From the NCBI GenBank assembly GCA_019925795.1, contig CM034305.1, positions 58,082,573-58,146,572 of the forward strand: a stretch of DNA of 64,000 bases, written 5' to 3'. Below the pieces are notes generated by a model. The model searched no databases and was not told where the DNA came from. It worked only from the letters and a program-made list of their open reading frames with translations. Below, piece after piece: positions 47,381-59,300 of the stretch (positions are counted from its first letter, which is position 1; the number at the start of each line of letters is the position of its first letter). The position numbers and the translations under genes were made by a program. Origin of the DNA: Dendrobium chrysotoxum (taxonomy: Eukaryota; Streptophyta; Magnoliopsida; Asparagales; Orchidaceae).

Positions 47381-50300
47381 ATGGCCGTGGTGGAGGCGAA
47401 GGACGTGATCCCTGAATCAGTTCTGAAGAAGCGAAAGAGAGAGGATCAGTGGGCTCTAGAGAAAAAGGAGAAGCTTGAAGAGAAGCGCAAGAAGAACCGC
47501 GAGAACCGCAAGTTAATTTTCAAGAGGGCAGAGCAGTATGCGAAGGAGTACGAGAATCAGGTTGGAGAAAGATTGGAAGCTCTTTAATTTTTTGCTGATC
47601 TTTATTTTTTGCAGCGTTTTGCGAAATTTGTGGAATTTTTTGGATAGGAAAAGGAGCTAATTAAACTTAAGCGCGAGGCTAGGTTGAAGGGAGGGTTCTA
47701 TGTGTGTCCCGAAGCCAAGCTTCTTTTCATCATCAGAATCCGCGGGTATGCCTTCGTTTTCTTGAATTAATTTGCCGTATGAATCATTTATGCTACAGAG
47801 TATTTTAACATATGCTGTGTTTGAAAACTCATTCCTCTAATTGATGATGTGTAGTATTAATGCTATGCACCCGAAGACTAAGAAGATTTTGCAGCTTTTG
47901 CGTCTGAGACAGGTTCGTAGCTCTATCATTTTTCAAGAAATTTGTAAATGATTCCTTATTGTTTCACCTCATTGTGAAATAGAATAGATGTTTTTTTTAC
48001 TTGGTATTGAAGTGCTACTAATCTTCTTGTAACCAAAGACTATTTAATATCATTAGATCAAAAGCTAATGTAATTATTTTTGTTGATTTGTTGTTTCTAA
48101 GCTATTCAGTCCGATGGCAAAGACATGATGCCCATGCATTGCATGCCTGGTTTTTCTAGTAGTCTAACACCCACAATTTTTTATAATTTTGCTACAGTAG
48201 CATCTTGAGCTCATACAATTGGTTGACCTACCAGAAACCTTTTTGATTGGTTGATCATTTTTGTTGGTTGACCAAGAGAAGATTCGTTTTGGGGTTGTTG
48301 GACTAATTGGTTGATCGTTCCCTTTGAGTTATGCAGTGGAGCAAACATTGCTTGATGGGATGACATTTGATTGTGTGATTGTGTTCATTGCATCTCTTTT
48401 GGATAATAGTGAACACATGCAGAGAGTGGGTTTCAATATTTCTCCATTTGATGTTTTCATGCTGCTTCTATTTACATATATAGAGGAGTAGTCCGGTCAC
48501 ATGTTCCGTTGGATGGAGACTTCTGGAAGGTGGCTAGTGGCTGTTGCCGTTGGTCTGCTTAGAGTAGTGGGCACATGGTGCCGTGGTATTCTAACAAGCC
48601 CCCTCAAACTGATTATCCTTGGGAAGGAGAGTCAGTTTGGTGCGTAGTGCTTGGAATCGAGCTACAGCCAGAGGTTTTGTTTGGAGATCGGCGGGTTGAT
48701 CTGTGGAATCGATATGTAAGACTTCAATTTCCTTGTTGTGGATGTGATGACTAATAAAGTGATAGTCAATCTCGATGTGTTTAGTACGAGCGTGGAGGAC
48801 AAGATTCTTAGCCAGTGCTATGGCGGAGGTATTGTCGCTGAAGACTTTGTAGGATGAGTTTGAGATGCATCAAATTCATTGAGAAGTCGTCGAAGCCAGA
48901 GATTGTCTGAGGTGGCCGCGGCTAAGGCGCGGTATTCGGCCTCGGTGGACGACTTAGCGACTGTGGTCTGCTTTTTCACAGACCATGATATTAGATTGGA
49001 GCCGAGAAACGTGTAGAAACCGGTAGTAGATTTGTTGTCGGTGTTGTCGGATGCCCAATCTGCATCGACGTATGTGGAAAGATCCAAGTTGCTGTAAAGC
49101 AGGGGAAGTTCGTAGTTGATTGTGCCTTGTATGTAACGGAGAAGTCTCATCAAGGCCTGAAAGTCATGCTATCGGGGTTCATGCATATGCTGGCTGATTT
49201 GGTTAGTAGCAAATGCGATGTCTGGTCTTGTAATAGTTAAATATTGGAGCGAGCCGGCAAGCTGGCGGTAGAAGGTTGAGTCTTGAGTTGTTTGATCTAG
49301 GGCTGGTTGGATTTGCCGTGATGTGGTGATAGGAGTAGGGGAAGGTTTGCAGTTTGGAAAGCCACTGGCGTTGAGAATGGCTTGGGCATATTGCTGCTGG
49401 TCAAGGAAATAGCCTTTGGGAATTGAGATGATCCGAATGCTTAAGAACAGTGAGACGGGGCTGGGTGCTTTGAGGGAGAAAGCTGTTTTAAGGTTAATAA
49501 GGAGATTTTGTATGAACTTGAGGTTGTTGCCCGTAACCAGCATATCGTCGACGTAAATAAGTATGTATATATGAACTGTGTCGACTTTGTAAAATAGGAG
49601 CGAAGGGTCGAACTTACTGAATTGGAATCCTGCTTCTTGAAGGTGTGTAGTGAGTTTGTTGTACCACTGCTACGGGGATTGCTTGAGGCCATAGATGGCC
49701 TTGTGGAGCTTGCAGACATGGTTGGGAAATTGTTTGTCGAAAAATCCTTGCGGTTGGTGCATATAGACATCTTCCTCAAGATCTCCGTGGAGAAATGCAT
49801 TGGAGACGTCCAGTTGAGTGACGTGCCAAGCTTGATGGGTGGCAATTGCCAGTAATATGCGAATGGTTGGTAGCTTGGCCATGGGGCTGAATGTCTCGTG
49901 ATAATTGATGCCAAGTTGCTGATCAAAGCCTTTCGCAACGAGCCGTGCTTTGTTGCGGTCAATTTGCCCATTCGAATTCAACTTAGTCCGGTATGACCAT
50001 TTACACCCAATAATAAGATGCTGTGGCGGGGGAGGCACGAGAGACCACGTACCCTGACGGTGAAGGGCTTGAAATTCATCGGTCATGGCAGCACGCCGGT
50101 GGGAGTTTTTGGTGGCTTGAGTAAATGAGTTTGGAGTAGAGGTGTCTGTGTTGGTAGCAAGCAAGTTGAAGATCGGTTTGGGCTTGACAATTCCGAATTT
50201 GAGGCGAGTGAGCATTGGATGTGGGGGTGGAGGTAATGAGGTGGGGATGTGCAAGGTGGATGATGAAGGATTGGGAGTAGCCATGGGGGAGTTTGACTGA

Positions 50301-53300
50301 GACGTTGTGAGCGGGAGGTTGTTGGGTGACTGATTTGAGTGTGAACTAGAGAGGATGGGGGTTGGTGCTTGGGCTATTGGTGGAGGTGAGATGGCTGATA
50401 TTGGAAGGAGAGTTAATGGGGAAGTGTAGGTATTTGGTTGGGGGTTTGGTAAAGTGGTAGGATTTGATTTATACGGGAACATGTTTTCGTGGAATACGAC
50501 GTGTCGAGAAATGTACGTTATGTTGGTGAGACGATCAAAGCACCTGTACCCTTTGTGAGTAGGAGAGTCCCTGATGAATATACTTTCAAGGGATCGTGGT
50601 GATAGCTTATTGGGGGCTTGGTGTTGGAGCCAGGGGAAGCACTGGCAGCCAAAGGTGCGGAGATGGTGGTAGGATGGTGGGGAGTTGTGAAGTAATTGGA
50701 AGGGAATTTTAAGGTTGCAGGCCTTGGTGGGTATTTTGTTAATGAGGTAATTAGCCGTGAGCAGTGCATCGACCCCGAAGCGTTGAGGTAAATTAGCAGC
50801 AAGTATAAGTGTTCGAGTAGTATCCAGTAGGTGGTGATGCTTGCGTTCGGCGAGGCCATTTTGTTCGGGGGTATGTGGGCAGTTGAATTGATGGAGAATG
50901 CCATGGGTAGAGAGATATGTTTTGAATTGAGTGCTTATGTATTCCCCGCCCCCATCCGACCGAAGTGTTTTTATTGTTGTTTGAAATTGATTTTGAATAA
51001 GAGTAGAGAATTGTTGAAATGTAGAAAAAGGTTTCTGCTTTGGAGTTCATTAAATAAAGCCAGCAAAATCTGGTGTGATCGTCGATAGAGATAACGTAAT
51101 ATCGGTAACCAGCAAGTGAAGATATGGGTGCGGGACCCCAAACGTCTGTATGAATTAACAGAAATGGAGATGATACATTGTTTGGCTTTTGGCCATATTA
51201 CAGAATTTGCAAACTATAAAGGTGGGGGAGATACATATAGACGAATCTAGTTTAGTTAGAGTATGTAGAATGAGTTGATGTGGATGGCCTAGCCGAGCGT
51301 GCCAAGCTTGGGTGGATGTCGGGCTGGACTTGAGATCTTGAGGGAGTGAGCTGGAGAAGTTGGCAGATAGCGGGTAGAGACCGTCTCGGCTCCACGAATA
51401 AGGATCTGGTTGTCTTGTAAGTCCTTAATTTGAAAACCAGATAAATCAAAGGAAATGGAGCAGTTATTGTCGGATGTTAGTTTGTGAATAGAAAGTAGAT
51501 TATGAGATAGTGCGGGAACGTGAAGGAGATTGCGAAGATACAACTTACGATTGGATTGTGGTAATGGGAGGATGCCGTCGCCGGTGTGCTGGATGGGAAG
51601 CGTGCTACTATTTGCGATAGAAATCGAGTTTGACCCTTGGTAGGGAAGTGGTTGATTAAGGTTAGTAGCATCTGCAGTAAGATGAGACGAAGCCCCGGAG
51701 TCGAGAACCCATTCGGTTTGAGGAGTAGGTGATGCGTGAGAGAGCATCGCTCGAGGCGGTGTGGGTGTGTAATTGAGGTTGCATCTGCGCCAGCATTGTG
51801 CTGCAATATGTCATGGTTTGTTGCAGATTTGGCAAGTTGGCCTTGGCGTGGCTGGCGGATATGTAGTTGGGCTTGTATTGCTTAAGGTTTGGTTGCTGGA
51901 GCCTCTGCCACGACCTGGACGGAAGTTGGAAGAGGAATTTCCTTTGTTTCGGTTGGGGCGAAAGCTGCTGTAGAAGGCGGCATTGTCTTTGGACAATGGG
52001 GTGTCCTTGAGTAGCTGATTTTGAATATTAATTTCCTCACTACATAGTAGTGAGTAAAGGATCTCAAGACTTATAGTGGTTTGGCAGGTTTTAATAGATG
52101 TGCAGAATGAGTTGTATGCTGCGGGTAAGCCGTTGATGATGTAGTGGATAATGTCTTCGGTGTCTACACGAGATCCGGCAGCAACTATGTTGTCGACTAA
52201 CCCTTTGATTTGGGTGAGATAGGTTTGCATTGAGCTATCTCCCCTGGTGACATTATGTAGAGCGTTCTTGAGTTGGATAACTCTCGAATGGTTGGTGGGT
52301 TGTAGCCGATTCTCAAGTGTTTTCCAGATTTCATGAGCAGAATACAGGTTTATGATATAAAGACAGTATAGAGGGGGAAACTGTGGAGAAGAGCGCCGAG
52401 ATGAGATTTTGATCAATGAGCTTCCACAATTGGTAATTTGTGCTGATTTCGAGTGGCTTCTGCTGGGTGCCGGTGAGGTATCCCTCAAATCCGTTTGCGG
52501 AGAATAGTTGGAGCATCTGAGATCTCCAAATGGCGTAGTTCTCGTTGTTGAGCTGGATGGTGACGATTTGCTTGATATTGGACATGAGAAATGTGAGGGG
52601 AGATGGGATGGTGAATTCCGCCATTGATGCCGAGATAGAGGAGGTTGGTTGTGATGCCGATTGAGCGCTTGAGGCTTCACGTTCTGACATATTGAAAAGG
52701 GGTTGTGGAGCATTAAATCTCTAATACCATAATAGAAACCTGCATTGAACAGAGAAGCTACAAGGAAATAAAAGGAGTTAGCAGAGAATGCAAAGAGTGG
52801 GTTTCAATATTTCTCCATTTGATGTTTTCATGCTGCATCTGTTTACATATATAGAGGAGTAGTCCGGTCACATGTTCCGTTGGATGGAGACTTCTGGAAG
52901 GTGGCTAGTGGCTGTTGCTGTTGGTCTGCTCAGAGTAGTGGGCACATGGTGCCGTGGTATTCTAACAAACATTGCTTGATGAGATGACATTTGATTGTGT
53001 GATTGTGTTCATTGCATCTCTTTTGGATAATCGTGAACACATGATGGTGATTTTTGGTTCAAGTGAGCTCATTGAGATCTCCAATGGGTTAAGTATGTTG
53101 CTTTAGTAATAAGAAATGAAAGAAATATTTTTATTAAATTTGAACAATGAGTGCTACTTAAGAGAAGAAAATAAAAAGATCATGAGAAGATGAAGTAAAA
53201 AAAAAAAAAGAGAAGAATTTCCTTCTTTCTTGGTGATTGGGAGTTTTATGAGTGACGAGAATAGAAATATGATTCTTTCTTGATTGAAAATTTAGTGAAG

Positions 53301-56300
53301 AACTAAAATAAATTTTCATTATATTTTTTAAAACTTTTAAACCATTTTACTCTGAAATTTAGCATGCTTCAATGTATATGTATATTTAAAAATAATGCTA
53401 AGTATAATAATTAAAATGTCTATTCATTATAACCATTAAATCAATTATGAAATTTTTGAGCAACTTAAATGTTCAAGATTGGTAATGTGAAATTAGACAT
53501 GTAGATTAAGGCTAAGTCATGCTCTTGAAGTTCTACAGAAGAAAATGCCTATGCCTACCAATCCCTAGTTGTTATGAAGGATATAATATATATACTTACT
53601 ATAATAAAAAAAATCATTGGAAAGGCTATCCTAAATTAAGTATATTAAAGTACATGAGAAAGTTTGGATTTTTGAGAGACCCTTGCTAGCAGAATTGCAT
53701 TTGTTACGCTCCCTATTAATTATTAGTTTTGGTTTAGTTTCAGGTATTAGATAAAGTGCACCAAATTTTGTGCTATTATTGTTTTTGTGTAATAGTCCTA
53801 CAAACTCTAAGTCATTCAATCACCTTAAGATCGATGATAATTATTCAATCTAATAAATACTAACCTCAAAGATTCAATTGGGATTTGATTGTCCAAATAA
53901 TATCATCTTCAACACTAATTCAACGCTTAAATCTTCCATCTATCCATTAATTACCAATAGGGGTATGATATTGTCAAACATAAAACATGAAGGAAAAATC
54001 TCTCTAATCATAACCCTTTTATTTACTAAAGGACCAAAATACCACCATTCAAAGAGCATGTTAATCCAACACAATTCTTGAAATTGAGGTGTTTCTTTAG
54101 TTTACTATTTATCTCATATGAAGTGTCACCCTAGAAATAGACAATTATTGGGAAGAGGCTTGGTTGAGTCACCTATTTCCTTGATTTGGTGTGTGTGTGC
54201 AGCAAGAATGAGGAAATTCCATGAACAACTCACTTAAGGTACTAGGTAGATTTCATATTATCTTTTGACACATAATACTTTGGCATTATTTGTGTGATGC
54301 TTCCCTACTTTAATCATTCAATTGCCAGGTAAAGTTGTTTAAAACAAAATATTTATTTCATGTTTTAAAGGTTCAAAATTACGCAATCAAGTATTGAGGT
54401 ATTTTCATTTTTTTGTGGGTCAGACTTAAGCCAAGGTGTTTTAAGGTGTACGCCTTAATAAAATTATTAAATTAATTAAGATGTAAATATAAGTCATTTG
54501 AGAGTATGCTTCTTTAGGACTCCATAATAAGTAACATTATAAAAATTTGTTCTCAATTTTCTGTCAACAAAGCATTTGATAGTAATCCAAAAGTATCAAA
54601 ATATCATATTAAAAAAGCATTCAAGCGCTCAATAAAGCAATAAGCCTAAGATAAACAAAGAAACATAAATAATAAATCTAAAATAAAACTAATTGTATCT
54701 TAGGTCTCTAAATTCAAAAGTTCCTCTTACTTCCATGACTTGAAGTTTTTTATTAGAATCAACATCACTGTTTACTGCTTGTTCGCCTCTCATCCTTACT
54801 TATATCAACATCTTCCCAATCTTTATTTTCAGATTCAATCATATACCTAATTTTTAATCAGTAAAATTTAATAATAATATTATTTGAAGTAATGATGATA
54901 TTAGCTTTAATAAATTCTATTACATGAAGTTCTATACTAATCTTTTTTGTTGCTCTTTTATTAATTTTTTGTTTTTCTTATTTCTTCCTCCATAAAAAGG
55001 CATTCATTAAGATCTTTCTTCTGTAATCATGATGGATGAAACTATATTTTCATCCTCCACAAATCACTTATCATTCAATTAATAATCAAGGGATTTTCCT
55101 CATCCTTCAAAATTTTTAATGCAAACCATGAAGTAGACTTATACCTCATTACTTGCATCTCAAGGTATACCACATTATATTTTTGAAATAAAGTGAGGTG
55201 TACACTTATTTCTTCCAATTGTTAGGCATAAGCCTCAAAACGTCTCTCAAATTGCACAATTTTAAACAATAATTATTCAAATAGTTGATTAATTTATGTC
55301 CAACCAAAATAGAACTTTTCATCCAAAATTGGGACTTGTAATGATGGTAATAAAATATAAATTGACACATAATAGCAATAATGAGTTGTTACAAAGAGAT
55401 CCACTATTCAATATAAATGTAGTTTAAGACAACTCAAGAGCCAAAAGAGGTATCTATCCTAATTATATCAACACACTCAATGAGATATATAGTCGGAGAA
55501 CATGTTGACTCAAACAATAAGCTGATTAAAGGTTCAAGCTAAGGATGGGGGTGTTGAGCTCTTGTGAGGCATGAAACAAATTTTAATTTTTGAAAGGGGT
55601 TAAAATTTAATATTACTCAATTTTAAGTCTTGTAAAAATGGTAATCAGTAAAGTAAAAACTACAACTAATAATCTATATGTTAGGTTTGATAATAATGAT
55701 GAAGAAAATAAGATATATAGAATAAATAAGATAAGAGATCTATGGATTTTGATCACTTTTGTGCATTAAAATAATAAAATATTGTTTAAAGTAAAGATAT
55801 CAAGAAAAGATAAAAAATTGAAAAATTACGAAAAGATAAAAAATTGAAAAATTACTAAATGAGAGATTTAAAGGAATTTATTTATTAGGTTTAGATGAGA
55901 ATTTGACCCTTAACAAGACACAATGGAGAAAAAGGATTCATGTAGCAGACCTCACGTAGTGGGATAAAGGCTTGATGTTGTTGTTGTTGTGAGATTTAAA
56001 AGAAATTTTTTTTGAAGATCATAATAGAAAATATATTGAAGTATGTATCATTTAATGCAAGGAAGTAAATTGGAGTTGCCTATAAGAAAAGATGTGAAGA
56101 TATAAGATTTTAGATGTAGATGAAGGTTTAGGGAGTTATGAGAGAGATTATAGTGATTTATTTAATATAGTTTTGAAGACTAAGAAGACGCTCAATGATT
56201 AAAAAAATATTTTAGTACGAACATTTAAGAACAAAGTTGATGCTCAATATTGTTAACTATAGAAGAATCAAACTTATGAGTAATGCAATGAGCATTCAAA

Positions 56301-59300
56301 TGTAATCTTTAAAAGGTAAACATCAATTTTGGAGAATCGATTGTTTTGTGCCAGGAATTTCTATTATGAAAGCTTTTTGTTTTAAGAATATTAATGGAGA
56401 AGTATATGGAATAAAGAAATAATTCATTTGAATTTTATTTATCTTTAGAAGCCATGTGATAAATAGCCATCTGAATAAATTTGGTCTATTTTAAGGCATA
56501 AATGTGTGTGTTGATGTTATTAAAATATATATAACAAAGCATTGACTAGTATAAAAAGCAGTTTGGAGTGGCCTAAGTATTTCTTATTATTGCTGGTTTA
56601 TATTATGGATTAACATTTTGTTTATATCTTTTTAGTGTGGTTATGAAGATTATTATAATCAAGGTTGATATTAAGTTCAGTCCGACAAGAAAATTTTGTT
56701 TCCTATTGGACTTGAAGTTGAAATATGTTTGGGTCCGGTGAATTTGATTTGAAATCCTTAGATTTTGATTAACATGAAATTCAATGATGTAATGTAACCA
56801 TTTTTTTTATTCCAACTCAATTCAAACTTGAATTGAGCTTGAAATACGTTATTTTTGACTTTGTCAACTTGAATTTGATGAAGCCATTTTTGAATTGAGG
56901 AAAACTTTGAATGATTATGAGCTGGTTTTGAGTTTTTTTATTATTTGTACCAATCCTACTTATGAAAAACATTCAAACATTGTAATGGTTTATTACAATA
57001 AGCGAAAATTTTGACTAGTGGTGGAAATATCAAGAACATAAAAATTTGTAGAATTAATAGAACAAAATCGAGTATTATGCATACAATGTATAATTTTAGT
57101 GGTTTGATGTTTATAATTGCTGTTCAATATTGTTAGAAGTATAATGATACAAAAGTATAATGTATATATATAATGTGGATATATAATGTAGATATTTACA
57201 TGATAAAAAATGGATTGTTTTAGGAGTCCTATATGATAGGAGGATATCATTGAGACTTAAAAAGTAATTTTTTAATTATCACAATTAGGTTAGTGAGGTT
57301 TTATGGATCATAATATTGAGCTATAAAAATATCATTTGAATAAAAGTTGAGTAAAAAGAATGATGATGTTAAGATGGATATGTCATGTCTCATGTGCTAT
57401 GAAACAAGATGGATTAAGGAATGATTTTATTAGATGATAGATTGGTGTGACATCTATTGAAGGCAATATGATTAAAAATAGATTTATATTTCTTGAATAT
57501 TTACAAAGAAGTGTAGAAAATGTGTCAGTTTGATGAGTTGATAAATTTAATGTCAAAGTATTGGGAAGATAAATGGGTAGAAACTTGAGGTTGCATGAAT
57601 ATTAGTTGTTCAAAAGGATTTGTTAGGAACATATTTAACACAACACTTAATAGGGATAAATGAGAAATAGGGATTCATAAAACTAGCCAAAAATAGGTTG
57701 GAGAAGGCTAATGATGATGATTGATGAAGTTAAGTTAATGACTTAGTATCCTCTCCGCTCCATCTCATTGGATGGATTTAAAGTTTTTCTTCTTTTAGTG
57801 CGGCTTTGCATCATTTGATGTTTAAAGTTTATATTTGATTCCTGCATGCTTGTCGATCCAATTGATCTCAGACACACTCATCTAGTTGTTTTGCATCATA
57901 TTATTACCCTCTTTGCATTGAACTAGCCCTTGCTTCCATGTGCTAGTGCTTGGGTTTTTGCATTAATGTTCTCTCGCATGCTGCCATGTTACACCCAAAT
58001 TATCCTATTCATGCTTCGAGCAATATTTTGTCCCTGCACACCTTTTGCCAACTTTTACATTTTGCTTATATTGCTAGCAATATCTCATCATCATACACAT
58101 CGATCCTAACCCTTTCTCAATTCCAATCCAACGACAATCTTCGAACTCTTCCCAATTAATGACAACTCTCTTATTCCATAAATCATTCTCTTGATTTTTA
58201 TATTTCTTAGAGATAAAGAGTTGAAAGCATTGACTTTAAGTCATTAATTTTTTTGCCTATTGACATATACAGAAGACTCGTGCGTGGATTTTCATAGTTC
58301 TCAACTCCCTTTATGGAGTTGACGGTACTATTTGGTTACATGGCTCTCAACACCCTTTGCGTATAATTTAGATTTGGTTAGGTTTATTGGAAAAATATTA
58401 CTTGAAAATTTCAGATGATGCGATTGAAGAAGCATACAGATATAGATCTTATGATGGTCCTAAACCCTACTATATTTTATATCTATCACAGTCCAAACAA
58501 TTCTTGCACTTTTGATTGAAGGTACTAGTGTAATGAATGACTTATCTTGCCAAAGGAGAAATAAAAAAAGCTAAATTTATATATCAGTTCATGCTATTTA
58601 GTGTTTTATACTGCTGTAATGTCAATCCTGACCCCTGTTCAATTCCATTCCAACTACAATCTTCAAAAATGACTACTCTCTTATTCCATAAATCATTCTC
58701 TTGATTTTTATATTTCTTAGTGGTAAAGATATCAAAGCATCAACATTAAATCATAATTTTTTTTGCATATTATTGCGATATCAATGCAATCAAGAAAATT
58801 GAATTGTTCAAGATGCATGACAAACACAAAAAACTTGCGTGTGGAGTTGCATAGTTCTCAACTCCCTTTATGGAGTATATGGTACTATTTTTGTTACATA
58901 GCTTTCAACACCCTTTGTGTATAATTTAGTTTTGGTTAGGTTTATTGGAAAAATATTACTTGAAGGTTTTAGATGATGCAATTGAAGAAGCATACAATTA
59001 TCTTTATAGATGTTATGATGGTCTTAAACCCTACTAGAATTTATGTCGACTACAGTCCAAACAACTCTTGCACTTCTGATTGAAGTTAAAGGCTAAATTC
59101 ATATCTCGGTTCGCGCTGTTTAGTGTTTTATATATACTGCTATAACTTTGTTAGTTTCGTTACTTTCTCACACCTGAGCTCAATATGCATTCTTTGAAAT
59201 TTCAATAGGTGTTTATGGAGTAGTTTTTCCGCCTCCACCATGGACATCAGACATCCAAGCATGGGGCTTTACGTGCAACCCTCCAGGAGAAGAGTTTTAT

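Larger units (their letters stand above)
48418..52967 (-). mobile_element. Ty1/copia retrotransposon, antisense in RPL7 intron 3
   Basis: Nearly full length, about 4.55 kb, read on the - strand: 5' LTR (52,967 to about 52,730), Met-tRNA-type primer site, gag, protease, integrase, reverse transcriptase, RNase H, polypurine tract and a 3' LTR lacking its last ~59 bp. The two LTRs differ at 5 of 179 shared positions, so the insertion is fairly recent. Several frameshifts and stops already block its coding capacity. It is flanked by a 76-bp duplication instead of the usual ~5 bp. Confidence 0.9.

Noticed and set aside
47913..48343. Intron-encoded C/D snoRNA in RPL7, as found in many ribosomal protein genes
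   Set aside because: I could not pair a convincing C box and D box with a terminal stem in any RPL7 intron.
48818..52690. C-to-T (methylation-driven) decay as the cause of all stops in the copia element
   Set aside because: Only the TAG near 49,168 fits a single C-to-T change clearly; the others could be different changes, and there are frameshifts, so no bias can be claimed.
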